A stretch of DNA of 26,316 nt from an uncultured Clostridium sp. (GTDB lineage Bacteria > Bacillota > Clostridia > Lachnospirales > Lachnospiraceae): assembly GCA_900549235.1 (NCBI GenBank), contig URNT01000043.1, forward strand, positions 1-26,316, in the 5' to 3' direction. The notes beneath the pieces were generated by a model, which worked only from the letters and a program-made list of their open reading frames with translations, did no database searches and was not told the origin of the DNA. Shown here piece after piece: positions 1-8,213 of the stretch (positions are counted from its first letter, which is position 1; every line of letters begins with the position of its first letter). Position numbers and translations under genes: made by a program.

Positions 1-55
1 ACCCACGGCCTTTCGCTTAGGAGGCGAACGCTCTATCCTGCTGAGCTACAGAGAC
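1..55 (-). tRNA. tRNA-Arg (anticodon CCT), 3' part beyond the window
   Basis: On the minus strand the sequence reads as a tRNA 5' half: acceptor strand GTCTCTG (55-49), TA, D-stem GCTC/AGAGC, and an anticodon stem-loop with loop CTCCTAA. The anticodon CCT is at 21-19 and is flanked by pairing arms TTCGC and GCGAA. The variable region and the start of the T-arm (GTGGGT) are present. The rest of the T-arm and the 3' acceptor strand lie left of position 1. It decodes AGG codons. It is probably transcribed from the promoter at 241-269. The cloverleaf was assigned by eye, but the anticodon arm pairs perfectly. Confidence 0.88.
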
Positions 56-93
56 TTATATTAAATTGAGACTGGCAACGATCACTTTTCCCC

Positions 94-157
94 GTAAGGC
101 AGCTGGTAGAGCACAACCTTAGGAGGCGGACGCTCTATCCTGCTGAGCTACAGAAAC
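94..157 (-). pseudogene. Chimeric tRNA fragment: tRNA-Arg 5' half joined to an inverted tRNA 5' half
   Basis: Read on the minus strand, 157-119 is a good tRNA-Arg 5' half: acceptor GTTTCTG, D-arm GCTCAGCAGGATAGAGC, then loop CTCCTAA. After the anticodon loop the expected 3' arm is missing. Instead the sequence is the reverse complement of another tRNA 5' half. On the plus strand, 94-120 reads CAGCTGGTAGAGCACAACCTT, like the D-arm and anticodon arm of a tRNA-Gly. No T-arm or 3' acceptor strand exists, so it cannot mature as a tRNA. The two halves are similar, so the transcript could fold into one long imperfect hairpin. It lies just upstream, in transcription order, of the intact tRNA-Arg. Confidence 0.7.
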
Positions 158-209
158 AAACACATAATCAAACAACAAATCCCCAAAAAAAGGATCTGCA
201 AAGAACTTA

Positions 210-234
210 CGGACCGCCCACAACCTGCGATCCG
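210..234 (-). other. Hairpin in the tRNA leader, downstream of the DUF3881-like gene
   Basis: CGGACCGC (210-217) and GCGATCCG (227-234) form an 8-bp stem with one G-U pair and a 9-nt loop. On the minus strand it is followed by TAAGTTCTTTGC, and a run of seven T lies only about 20 nt further on. It could be a weak terminator for the DUF3881-like gene or the 5' end of the tRNA precursor. The poor U-tract argues against an efficient terminator. Confidence 0.35.
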
Positions 235-240
235 CCTTAT

Positions 241-269
241 ATAATACCCTAAATCAGAAAAAAAATCAA
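241..269 (-). promoter_or_regulatory. Putative tRNA promoter
   Basis: On the minus strand, TTGATT (269-264), a 17-bp spacer and TATTAT (246-241) match the housekeeping sigma-factor consensus. The -35 box overlaps the stop codon of the DUF3881-like gene. Transcription would start near 234 and run into the tRNA fragments at 157 and 55. Assignment to the tRNAs is by position only. Confidence 0.5.
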
Positions 270-1141
270 GTGTTAAATCGAACATTTCCCTGCATCCACA
301 CCTGTCCCTTAAACCGGCGGCCGGGCTTGGGTTCGCCCAGGAGATCCTTTTTGTTGATGGCGACGGAGAAGTGGAGGTCATTGCACTCAAGGCCCAGGAG
401 GTAGATTTCTTCCTTGGTGAGGGCATTTTTCCGGGTGTCGATGGAGCGGATGGTGCCGATGATGGAATACTGGTCGCATTCGATGCCGCAGGGCATGAAG
501 CAGGTTTCGATGATGGAGTAAATGTCCTCCCGGACGATCCGCCGGGATACCATGGAGTAGAGATCCATGTCTTCCATGGTCAGGGTTTCGATGGCATCCT
601 CGTCTCCATGTTTGGCGGCCTCTAAGAGGCTGCTGCGTTTTCTGGCAGCCAGACGGGAGGCTGCGGCCTGCTGTTTGGTTTTCTGGATGGGCAGCAGGAT
701 CCGGCCCTGGACGGAGAGGCCGCTTAAGGCTGCACCGGCGGCTTTTACAGGCAGCTGATTTAGAAGGCGGCTCCGGTATTCCATGGAATTTTCTATATAA
801 AAGATGAGGGAAATGCCGACTCTGTATTCGTCCAGCAGACCGGCGTAGGTTTCCCGTTCCGCGTGGCGCTGGATGGAGCAGTCGGCGGTGGAGCTGATGT
901 CATCTCCTGATACATAGGGGAAATAATATTCTCTTGTAAAGGTTCCTTTTTCGCTGAGCCGTCCTACCATGACAACCCCCATGCCGGGAGCGGTCTCAGC
1001 CCGCAGCTCACAGAGCCGGGATCCTCCCTCCTCGATACAGACCGCGGGAGCGGCGGTTTTTGCAAGACGCCGGAGCAGCTTTTCCAGGTCGCTTTTATTT
1101 TCATAGGAGCTAAAGCCTATGGTCCGCATGAATTTATGCAT
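266..1141 (-). CDS. DUF3881-like protein of unknown function
   Basis: A 291-residue soluble protein with no signal peptide or membrane segment. The opening MHKFMRTIGFS and the overall length match what I recall of the DUF3881 family, found mainly in Lachnospiraceae and relatives, whose function is unknown. The middle (about residues 150-185) is rich in Ala, Lys and Arg and probably helical. The C-terminal third contains a small beta-type region ending GRRFKGQVWMQGNVRF. The start is supported by an AGAAGGTG ribosome site, and a -10 box TATAAT lies about 50 nt upstream. It is a single-gene unit between the tRNA promoter and the MATE terminator. No catalytic motif is evident. The family assignment is from memory. 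Confidence 0.75.
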   Translation of the reverse strand: MHKFMRTIGFSSYENKSDLEKLLRRLAKTAAPAVCIEEGGSRLCELRAETAPGMGVVMVGRLSEKGTFTREYYFPYVSGDDISSTADCSIQRHAERETYAGLLDEYRVGISLIFYIENSMEYRSRLLNQLPVKAAGAALSGLSVQGRILLPIQKTKQQAAASRLAARKRSSLLEAAKHGDEDAIETLTMEDMDLYSMVSRRIVREDIYSIIETCFMPCGIECDQYSIIGTIRSIDTRKNALTKEEIYLLGLECNDLHFSVAINKKDLLGEPKPGRRFKGQVWMQGNVRFNT

Positions 1142-1190
1142 TTCTTCACCTTCTTTGTTTGGAACGTGTTCTTATGGTTTCGCTTTCTGC

Positions 1191-1219
1191 ATTATATACT
1201 ACTTCTTGCCGGATTACCA
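1191..1219 (-). promoter_or_regulatory. Putative promoter of the DUF3881-like gene
   Basis: On the minus strand there is a perfect TATAAT (1196-1191), 17 bp from a weak TGGTAA (1219-1214). The ATG at 1141 follows about 50 nt later. Confidence 0.5.
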
Positions 1220-1249
1220 GTGTTTTTTAGAATATTGGAAGGAATATAA

Positions 1250-1281
1250 CAGATCCCGCCTGACTGGCAGAGCGGGATCTG
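1250..1281 (-). terminator. Hairpin ending the GH31-TRAP-MATE operon
   Basis: CAGATCCCGC (1250-1259) and GCGGGATCTG (1272-1281) are perfect 10-nt inverted repeats, with an inner CTG/CAG pairing in the loop. The hairpin lies 11 nt past the MATE stop codon. On the minus strand it is followed by TTATATTCC, a weak U-tract, so termination may be partial or the hairpin may protect the 3' end of the mRNA. Confidence 0.65.
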
Positions 1282-1291
1282 AAGGAAATTT

Positions 1292-2665
1292 CTATTTCAT
1301 TTTCTGTAAAATGACTGTGACCATTACTACACAGTAAACCAGGGCAAAGCCCCAGGCCAGGGGATTGGCATAGCAAATAGCCGCGAACCCGAAGCCGCCG
1401 CCTACAGCCAGCCAGCCTCCAAAGCTTCTTCCAAGAAGCTCGCCGATGCCGGAGAGAATAGCGTGCATACTATAGCCCAGTCCCTGGAGTACATTTCTAA
1501 AAATCATAAGGAATCCGTGGATGATAAACAGCCTGCTGATAAGGGTCAGGTACTGGATTCCACCCTGAGCCACTTCGGAGGCCATGCCGGAGGCGTCAAA
1601 GGCCGCGTCTCCCAGTACCAGGGCTACCAGAGGCATTTTCAGAAGGAAAATGGCGGCCCAGGCAAAAACGCAGTAGACAGCCTGGATGGTAAGTCCGCTC
1701 TTTATTCCCTGGCGGATCCGGTCAATCCGCCCGGCGCCGTAGTTCTGGCCCGCGTAGGTGGCCATGGCCATACCCACGCTTTCCATAGGCAGGGTAAACA
1801 TCTGCCGGATCTTCTCACCGGCGGTCTGGGCGGCTACGGCGATGCTTCCCAGAGAGTTGATGGCATCCTGCATAACGACAGCGCCGATGGCAGATACAGA
1901 GTATTCAAAGCCCATGGGAAGGCCGATGAAGCACAGCCTTGACAGGTGCGCCCCGGAAATCCCCATTTCAGCCCGTTTGACCCGGATCAGGTCGATCTTG
2001 GCGAAAAGCCACCATGTATTTAAAATGCCGCTGACAAGCTGGCTGAACACCGTAGCGATGGCGGCTCCGTCCACGCCCATTCCAAAGGGAACGATCAGCA
2101 CATAGTCCAGGACGATATTTAATACGCTGGAAAAGAGCAGAAAGTAAAATGGATGTCTGGAATCCCCCAGGGCCCGCAGGGCGCTTGCAGAGTAGTTGTA
2201 AAGCATACTGGCAGGGATACCCAGAAACAGGATCTGTATATAAAGCACCGCCATGGAAAAGATAGATTCCGGCGTGTGGATCAGGGACATGAGAGGGCCT
2301 GCCGCCGCCGTCATGGAGATGGTAAGGATCAGGCTTAAAAGAAGGCACAGCCAGGTACCGTTCCACAGATACCGGTGGATGTCCTCCTGATTTTTCGCTC
2401 CGAAGCTCTGAGCCAGAGGGATCCCAAAGCCTACACAGGCACCCTGGACAAAGCCCAGGGTGAGAAAGTGCAGGGAATAGGTGGAGCCCACAGCCGCCAG
2501 GGCATCTACGCCCAGGAAGCGGCCTACGATCACTGTGTCAGCAAAGCTGTAAAGCTGCTGGAACAGGGTTCCAAGGACCAGAGGCAGGGAGAACAAAAGG
2601 ATCTGCGCCAGGGGGCTGCCTGTGGTCAGGTCTGTTGTTTTATGTTTTTTTGCTGTATGTTCCAT
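1292..2665 (-). CDS. MATE family multidrug/solute exporter
   Basis: A 457-residue integral membrane protein with about 12 hydrophobic segments, the normal size for the family. MATE proteins export organic cations, drugs or metabolites in exchange for Na+ or H+. Family hallmarks near the N-terminus are the start segment TTGSPLAQILLFSLPLVLG and TVIVGRFLGVDALAAVG. The centre carries FQLYS-type and AVAAQTAGEKI segments and the second half repeats the first, as usual. Its ATG lies 3 nt after the dctM stop codon with only a weak ribosome site (GGGAT), which suggests coupling to dctM translation. An exporter as the last gene of a sugar-import operon is unusual; it could remove a by-product or toxic aglycone. 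The substrate is unknown. Confidence 0.93.
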   Translation of the reverse strand: MEHTAKKHKTTDLTTGSPLAQILLFSLPLVLGTLFQQLYSFADTVIVGRFLGVDALAAVGSTYSLHFLTLGFVQGACVGFGIPLAQSFGAKNQEDIHRYLWNGTWLCLLLSLILTISMTAAAGPLMSLIHTPESIFSMAVLYIQILFLGIPASMLYNYSASALRALGDSRHPFYFLLFSSVLNIVLDYVLIVPFGMGVDGAAIATVFSQLVSGILNTWWLFAKIDLIRVKRAEMGISGAHLSRLCFIGLPMGFEYSVSAIGAVVMQDAINSLGSIAVAAQTAGEKIRQMFTLPMESVGMAMATYAGQNYGAGRIDRIRQGIKSGLTIQAVYCVFAWAAIFLLKMPLVALVLGDAAFDASGMASEVAQGGIQYLTLISRLFIIHGFLMIFRNVLQGLGYSMHAILSGIGELLGRSFGGWLAVGGGFGFAAICYANPLAWGFALVYCVVMVTVILQKMK

Positions 2666-2668
2666 AGT

Positions 2669-3970
2669 TTAGATCAATCCCATAAGGGTGGGAACGCCCA
2701 GAGACAGAGCCGGTACATAGGTTACAGCCAGCAGTATCATAAAGAGCACTACAAAGTAGGGAAGCAGCGTTTTTGCCACCTGTTCGATGCTGATCTTGCT
2801 GATGCCGCAGCCTACAAAGAGGACAGAGCCTACAGGAGGGGTCATATTGCCCAGACACATATTGAAGATCAGCATAACGCCGAACTGGATGTCGGACATT
2901 CCCATGCTCTGTGCAATGGGCAGGAAAATAGGCGTAAAGATCAGGATGGCAGGGGTAATATCCATAAACATTCCTACAACCATCAGGATCACATTCATCA
3001 GGAAGAAGATCACATATTTATTAGTGGAAACGCTCATGATCGCCGTACTGATGGCCGCCGGAATCCCGGAATATGCCATAACAAAGGACATGGCAGAGGA
3101 GGCGGAGATCAGAAACAGGATAATGCCGCTGGTGCAGGCGCTGCTTACCAGGATCTTTGAAAAGCTCTTTGCGGTAATGCTCTTGTAGCAGACAGAAAGG
3201 ATCAGGCAGTACAGTACGGAAATGCCTGCTCCCTCAGTTGCTGTAAAGATGCCGCTTACAATACCGCCGATGACAATGATGATCAGCAGAAGGCTTGGGA
3301 TGGCCTCCAGGGTCACCTTAAGAGCCTCCTGAGCCCCCGGAAAGCCGGAAACCGGATATTTATGCTTCTTCGCGTATACAAAGGCTACGATCATACAGCC
3401 AAGTCCCATAAGGATACCGGGAATATAGCCTGCCATAAACAGGGTGGAAATGGATACGCCGCCTGCTACGGTAGAGTACACGATAAAGGCGCTGGTAGGC
3501 GGGATCAGAAGTCCTGTAGGAGCAGAGGCAATATTTGCCGCGGTAGCGAAAGCCGGATCATAGCCCTCCTCCTTCTGAATGGGGTAAATACAGCCGCCCA
3601 TGGCGGAAGCAGCCGCTACCGAGGAGCCGGATAAGGCGCCGAACAGCATATTTCCAAGGATATTGGCCTGAGCAAGGGATCCAGGGATCCAGCCTACAAA
3701 GAGCTTCGCGAAGTTTACAAGGCGCTTTGCGATACCGCCGTTGTTCATAATATTTCCTGCCAGGATAAACAGAGGGATGGCAAGGAGAGAGAAGCTCTCA
3801 ACGCCGCTGTTCATCTTCTGCATGGTGATAAAGGTGATCTGATCCCAGGACAGAGAGGACATGGCAGCCACAACGGAGGAGATAACGATACCTACAGAAA
3901 TGGGGCAGCCTACAAACAGCAGGATACCGAATACTACAAATAATATAACAGTGGTTACTCCAATACTCAT
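2669..3970 (-). CDS. dctM: TRAP transporter large permease, DctM-type
   Basis: A 433-residue very hydrophobic protein of the size expected for the 12-helix DctM subunit, which forms the Na+-driven transport channel of tripartite TRAP importers. Typical features are the opening segment VFGILLFVGCPISVGIVIS, the GxSGSSVAAASAMGG stretch at about residues 110-125, and LIPPTSAFIVYSTVAGGVSI. Near the C-terminus is NMCLGNMTPPVGSVLFVGCGI, the conserved P-P-V-G region. The start has a strong AGGAGG site and overlaps the dctQ stop codon by 4 nt (ATGA). It works with DctQ and DctP encoded upstream. Confidence 0.96.
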   Translation of the reverse strand: MSIGVTTVILFVVFGILLFVGCPISVGIVISSVVAAMSSLSWDQITFITMQKMNSGVESFSLLAIPLFILAGNIMNNGGIAKRLVNFAKLFVGWIPGSLAQANILGNMLFGALSGSSVAAASAMGGCIYPIQKEEGYDPAFATAANIASAPTGLLIPPTSAFIVYSTVAGGVSISTLFMAGYIPGILMGLGCMIVAFVYAKKHKYPVSGFPGAQEALKVTLEAIPSLLLIIIVIGGIVSGIFTATEGAGISVLYCLILSVCYKSITAKSFSKILVSSACTSGIILFLISASSAMSFVMAYSGIPAAISTAIMSVSTNKYVIFFLMNVILMVVGMFMDITPAILIFTPIFLPIAQSMGMSDIQFGVMLIFNMCLGNMTPPVGSVLFVGCGISKISIEQVAKTLLPYFVVLFMILLAVTYVPALSLGVPTLMGLI

Positions 3971-4470
3971 TCGTCCTTTCCTCCTTCAATGGTAATTCCG
4001 GTTACATCCTCATAGATGTTGATGATCTGCGCCACGATGATAAACAGGCCGGAGACAGGCGCCATGGCGTATACAATGCTTCTTGGGATCCCAAGGAGGG
4101 CAGAATATACCTTCTGGGCGCTCATGGCCAGCTTAAAGCCGCCGATGGTAATGATGAAAATGGCAAACAGCAGGATCAGGGTGTCGATACAGATCATAAG
4201 GATCCGTTTGCCTGCCGGATTTAAGCTGTCTCGTAAGATCACCAGGGACATATGCTCTCTGGTGCTGAAGGCATAGGCGGCTCCGATAAAGCCGGTCCAG
4301 ATCAGAGAGTAGCGCACCAGTTCCTCTGTAAAGGCCGCCGGACTGTTTAAGACATATCTGGTAAATACCTGGTATAAAACCAGGAGGGTCATAACGGATA
4401 AAAGCACCGTTGCCATACGGGACAGCAGGAAATTCATCCAGTGCTTTACGGTTGTAAAAAATTCTCTCAT
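3967..4470 (-). CDS. dctQ: TRAP transporter small permease, DctQ-type
   Basis: A 167-residue protein with four hydrophobic segments, the DctQ pattern. The early motif LYQVFTRYVLNSPAAFTEELVRY and the following SLIWTGFIGAAYAFSTREHMSL contain the conserved Tyr/Phe-Thr-Glu-Glu and Gly-Ala region of the family. DctQ is the membrane partner that holds DctM and receives the loaded binding protein. A GGGGGAG ribosome site precedes the ATG. It begins 13 nt after the dctP stop codon, so the three transporter genes are co-transcribed. Confidence 0.94.
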   Translation of the reverse strand: MREFFTTVKHWMNFLLSRMATVLLSVMTLLVLYQVFTRYVLNSPAAFTEELVRYSLIWTGFIGAAYAFSTREHMSLVILRDSLNPAGKRILMICIDTLILLFAIFIITIGGFKLAMSAQKVYSALLGIPRSIVYAMAPVSGLFIIVAQIINIYEDVTGITIEGGKDE

Positions 4471-4483
4471 GGTAACACTCCCC

Positions 4484-5506
4484 CTATTCTACGGAATTGA
4501 TAATATCCAGCAGTGTCTGGACGCCGGGGTATTCCTGGCAGTATTCCTGGATCATGCCGCTTGTAGCCTCACGGAAGGCATCCTTGTCAACGTCCGTTAC
4601 AAAGGTAACGCCCATTTCCTCAGTGGCTTCCCGGATGGCCTCCTGGATGGCCTGATCCCAGGCAATCTTGTGGCTGTCTGTGGACTCGTAAGCGGCCTCA
4701 AGGATGATCTGCTGGTCCTCAGGACTGATGGTGTTCCAGACCTTGGCGCTCATTACCATAACGTCAGGGATCATGGCGTGCTGATCCTCGGAAAATACCT
4801 TGCAGATCTCTCCATGTTTTCCGGTGGTAAGGGCGGTTTCATTGTTTTCCGTACCGTCGATGATGCCGGTCTGAAGGGAGCTGTATACGTCGCCGTAGGA
4901 CATGGCTACAGGGATGCCGCCCAGGGCCTTCAGCATATCTGTCTGGGACTTCATATCCTGGACACGGATCTTGACGCCCTTTAGATCCTCCGGGGTGCGG
5001 ATAGCCTTGTCCTTTGTATAGAAGGAACGGGCGCCGGAGGTGTAGTAGGTAAGAGTTACAAAGCCGTCGTCCTCAGAGGAGAGGAAGAAATCCCTCATCT
5101 GTTCGGAATCCATCACATGATAGAAATCCTCTGTATCATCAAAAATATAGGGAAGTCCGAAGGTGTGGTAGGCTTCATTGTAGGTAGCAAGACCAGGTGC
5201 GGATACCTTGGTCATGGAGATTACCCCTGCCATCAGCTGCTCCATATTTTCATTTTCAGAGCCAAGCTGTCCATTTGGGAAAATGTCCACCCGGATCCGG
5301 CCATTGGTCCGCTCCTCCACCTTATCTGCAAATTCGGTCATGGCAATATGTACGGTATGGCTTTCGCTGAGGCCGTGGGCCAGTGTAAGCACCATCGGAT
5401 TTTCTGCCGTAGCGGAGGCGCTGTCAGAGGCCCCGCCCTGGGCGCAGCCGGTCAGGGCAAAAAGTGAAAGGCCCATGGCGGCTGCCATTGCTGCAAATTT
5501 ATTCAT
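4484..5506 (-). CDS. dctP: TRAP transporter substrate-binding lipoprotein, DctP-type
   Basis: A 340-residue extracytoplasmic binding protein. The N-terminal signal peptide ends in the lipobox LTGC, so Cys20 would be lipidated and hold the protein at the outer face of the membrane. Family motifs are LTLAHGLSESHTVHIAM near the N-terminus, FPNGQLGSENENMEQLMAG, and GVKIRVQDM. The last contains Arg181, at the position of the arginine that grips the substrate carboxylate in characterised DctP proteins. The later SYGDVYSSLQTGIIDGTEN is the usual aromatic/helix signature. A carboxylated ligand, such as a uronate or other sugar acid, is therefore likely, but its identity cannot be read from sequence. 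The gene sits 30 nt after the GH31 gene. Confidence 0.95.
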   Translation of the reverse strand: MNKFAAMAAAMGLSLFALTGCAQGGASDSASATAENPMVLTLAHGLSESHTVHIAMTEFADKVEERTNGRIRVDIFPNGQLGSENENMEQLMAGVISMTKVSAPGLATYNEAYHTFGLPYIFDDTEDFYHVMDSEQMRDFFLSSEDDGFVTLTYYTSGARSFYTKDKAIRTPEDLKGVKIRVQDMKSQTDMLKALGGIPVAMSYGDVYSSLQTGIIDGTENNETALTTGKHGEICKVFSEDQHAMIPDVMVMSAKVWNTISPEDQQIILEAAYESTDSHKIAWDQAIQEAIREATEEMGVTFVTDVDKDAFREATSGMIQEYCQEYPGVQTLLDIINSVE

Positions 5507-5536
5507 GTTTGTTTATCCCCTTTCTTTAAGACCATA

Positions 5537-8038
5537 TTACATTCCGATCAGGTCAAACTGCTCAAAGGAAACCAGGACCTGATGATCCTTCTTCGGATTC
5601 TTATATTTCACCTGAACGGACTTTAAGGTCTGGCTGTAATACCAGCCGCATTCTGCCTCGTCAAACTTCCTTCTGTGGAGGAAATGAGGAATCTCTTTTC
5701 CATCTACAGTTACCCAGTAAGGCGCCTTTTCCCGGTGGATCATATCCAGGGAAATGGTCTCTATTTTTGTAGCGTAATCTCCCTCAGAGCAGAAATCAAG
5801 GGTAGTCCGCTCGCCGGCTGTCATGGTGATCCGGGTCTTTAAATACAGGCCTTTTTCGTAATCCATGGATACGCCGTCATCTTCATAAAGATCAAATATG
5901 CCGTTTTTGTCAGCCGCGCATAAAAGCCGGATTCCGGTGGGATTCTCGGTCATCATATTACGCATCTGATTTTCCGCCATCGGGATAATGGCTCCGCTTT
6001 TTACAAACAGCGGGATGCTGCCAAGGTCTACAGGAAGTTCGATGGTCTGGCCGCCGGCGTAGCGCTCTCTGGTGTAGAAATCGTAGAAATCGCAGCCCTC
6101 AGGCAGGTATACAGTCCTTGTTTTTGCTCCCTTTTCCACTACATTTGCAACTAACAGGGAATCGCCGAACATAAAGTCTACGCCCTCCTCGTAGCACTTC
6201 GGATCGTTCTGGAAAGCACTGCACATAGGCTCCATGATGGGCAGTCCTGTTTCGTGGGCCCGCTCCATTAAGGAATACAGATAAGGGAACAGGCGGTAGC
6301 GGAATTCGATGGCCTTTTTTACATATCCGGTGCAGCCGCTGTACATCCAGGGCTCGGTTACTGTGTTGTCAATATTGGTAGAGTGGATGGAGAAACGGGG
6401 CTGGAAAATACCGTTCTGGATCCAGCGCACCATCAGCTCTGCCTCAGGAGCGGGGCCGTAGAAGCCGCAGATGTCGCAGCCCTGGTTTGCAACGCCGGAA
6501 AGGCTCATGCCAAGGATGGTGGCAATATTATATTTTAAGGAATCCCAGCAGGTCAGGTTGTCTCCGGCCCAGGTCTGAGCGTAGCGCTGGATGCCGCAGT
6601 GGCCGGAACGGCATACGATATAGGGTCTTGTATTGTCAAAGGTCTCATGGATGGCTTCGTCGGTGATGTGGCACATCAGGTTAGACATAACCGACTTTAA
6701 CTGGCCGATGGTGCCTCCCTTGCCCTCAAAATGGCACCGGCAGTCCTTATCTACCATACTGTCGTACTCGCAGTTGTCGTTCCAGACAGAGCTGGTGCCG
6801 TATTCCAGAACATTTTCCTTTAACATTTCCTTCCAGTAGGAGCGGGTGGAATCCTTTGTAAAGTCTACAAACATTCCCTTGCCGCCCCACCAGGTTCCTA
6901 CGCCCTCTGCGTCGCTTTCGCTGTCCTTTACAAACATTCCCTTTGCCTTCATTTCCTCCAGCTTCGGGTGGATCAGAAGGATGCCGGGCTTTACGTTAGG
7001 GGAGACACATACGCCCCGGTCCTTCATCTGCTTAAAGAAGTCCCTGGGATTTTTAAACCGCTTTTTATTCCAGGTAAAGACGCACCGCTTAATTCCCTGC
7101 TCTGTTTCGATGGCACAGTAGCCGGAGGAAAGCTGGAAGCCGTCTACAGGGATTCCCTCCTCCTTTGTGGTGTCGATAAACTCTGTAATGGCGTCATCGC
7201 AGTCCGCCTCCAGCTCCGGATAGTACATAGAGGAGCCAAGATAGCCCAGAGCGTACTTAGGAAGCATGGCGGATTTTCCAGTCAGATCGGTGTAGCGCTC
7301 CACCACCTGGCGCACAGATGGCCCTGCGATCAGGAACAGGTCGATGTCCCCGCCGTCAGTGCGGTAGCGGCTGTGCATCTTCCAGTAGTTGCTCTTTTCC
7401 TTGCCCATATCGAAATCGCACTCATAGGTATTGTGGTAGAAATAGCCCACTGCCTTTTTGGTGCTCCGGTTTAATTTTATATAAAATGGAATGTGCTTAT
7501 ATAAGGAATCCGTTTCTTTCGGATTATACCCCATGGCGTCCTTAGGGCTCATGCTCATAAACTTCTGGGCCTTGTTAAACTCGCCGCTTTTCTCACCGAA
7601 GCCGTAGAAGCAGTCCTCCGGGGAGATCTCGCTGGTATGGATCCGGCGGTGGTTGCTGTCCTCCATATAAGCAAGGTCTACAATGTCCGCGTGAAGCTGT
7701 GTGCCCTCCTCATCATAGACACAGATGCGGAAGGGATCCTTTTCCACGACTACCTTTAATCTGGCGCCCTGAATCACTGCCTGAGAGTCCCCATCCTCTA
7801 AAACAGCCTCAGCCGCCTGGGTGCGGGTTCTGTAGTTTTTCAGGAAATCATCCATCCGGTCCTCCCAGGCGGTGGTTACCAGGCTGTAGGATTCCTCAGC
7901 AAAATCTCCGTCAAAGCCTGCCCGGATACGGATAATGGAATCGGTCAAAAAGAGAATACGGATCTCTGTGCAGTTGGTCTTTACGGAAAAATAATGATCC
8001 GCCTTCTGTACGGCGGATACGCTTTGGCATACCTTCAT
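5537..8038 (-). CDS. Glycoside hydrolase family 31 alpha-glycosidase
   Basis: An 833-residue retaining alpha-glycosidase without signal peptide, so cytoplasmic. An N-terminal beta-sandwich (about 1-240) includes FYGFGEKSGEFNKAQKF. The TIM barrel (about 250-590) opens with LPKYALGYLGSSMYYPE. The probable nucleophile is Asp421 in VWNDNCEYD, and the probable acid/base is Asp493 in TWAGDNLTCWDSL; both match GH31 positions. Beta domains complete the C-terminus. GH31 covers alpha-glucosidases, xylosidases, sulfoquinovosidases and alpha-GalNAcases. The QDWSG segment I recall in sulfoquinovosidase YihQ is absent; here that place reads FQLSSGYC. Substrate is open. It is first in the operon with TRAP and MATE genes, with an AGGAGG site, and divergent from the AraC regulators. 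Confidence 0.93.
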   Translation of the reverse strand: MKVCQSVSAVQKADHYFSVKTNCTEIRILFLTDSIIRIRAGFDGDFAEESYSLVTTAWEDRMDDFLKNYRTRTQAAEAVLEDGDSQAVIQGARLKVVVEKDPFRICVYDEEGTQLHADIVDLAYMEDSNHRRIHTSEISPEDCFYGFGEKSGEFNKAQKFMSMSPKDAMGYNPKETDSLYKHIPFYIKLNRSTKKAVGYFYHNTYECDFDMGKEKSNYWKMHSRYRTDGGDIDLFLIAGPSVRQVVERYTDLTGKSAMLPKYALGYLGSSMYYPELEADCDDAITEFIDTTKEEGIPVDGFQLSSGYCAIETEQGIKRCVFTWNKKRFKNPRDFFKQMKDRGVCVSPNVKPGILLIHPKLEEMKAKGMFVKDSESDAEGVGTWWGGKGMFVDFTKDSTRSYWKEMLKENVLEYGTSSVWNDNCEYDSMVDKDCRCHFEGKGGTIGQLKSVMSNLMCHITDEAIHETFDNTRPYIVCRSGHCGIQRYAQTWAGDNLTCWDSLKYNIATILGMSLSGVANQGCDICGFYGPAPEAELMVRWIQNGIFQPRFSIHSTNIDNTVTEPWMYSGCTGYVKKAIEFRYRLFPYLYSLMERAHETGLPIMEPMCSAFQNDPKCYEEGVDFMFGDSLLVANVVEKGAKTRTVYLPEGCDFYDFYTRERYAGGQTIELPVDLGSIPLFVKSGAIIPMAENQMRNMMTENPTGIRLLCAADKNGIFDLYEDDGVSMDYEKGLYLKTRITMTAGERTTLDFCSEGDYATKIETISLDMIHREKAPYWVTVDGKEIPHFLHRRKFDEAECGWYYSQTLKSVQVKYKNPKKDHQVLVSFEQFDLIGM

Positions 8039-8064
8039 TTAATTGCTGCCTCCTTCTTTTTTTC

Positions 8065-8074
8065 AAACCGGTTT
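8065..8074. promoter_or_regulatory. Palindrome resembling a catabolite-responsive (cre) or LacI-type operator
   Basis: AAACCGGTTT is a perfect 10-bp palindrome. In its context (8063-8076) it matches 12 of the 14 cre consensus positions used by CcpA. It lies between the GH31 start codon and the likely promoter region of that operon, a position where a bound repressor would block transcription. No LacI-family gene is in the window, so CcpA encoded elsewhere is the likeliest binder, if any. Confidence 0.35.
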
Positions 8075-8213
8075 TATGATAATATGATATAAAAATGTCA
8101 GGGGCAAAACAAGACGGATTTTGCAGTGAATCCCCTTGTTTTTAACATTTCTTGCTGTTTTTTTGGATGGAAAGGAGATAAATTGTATATTTTGATGAAG
8201 GAGGAGCGAAGAA

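Noticed and set aside
2375..3160. Open plus-strand frame of 261 codons antisense to the MATE and dctM genes
   Set aside because: Composition is rich in His, Gln, Lys and Arg, as expected from the shadow of membrane-protein codons; no ribosome site or family motif.
5537..8038. Sulfoquinovosidase (YihQ-type) identity for the GH31 enzyme
   Set aside because: The segment recalled for YihQ (QDWSG) is replaced by FQLSSGYC, and no sulfoquinovose catabolic genes are nearby.
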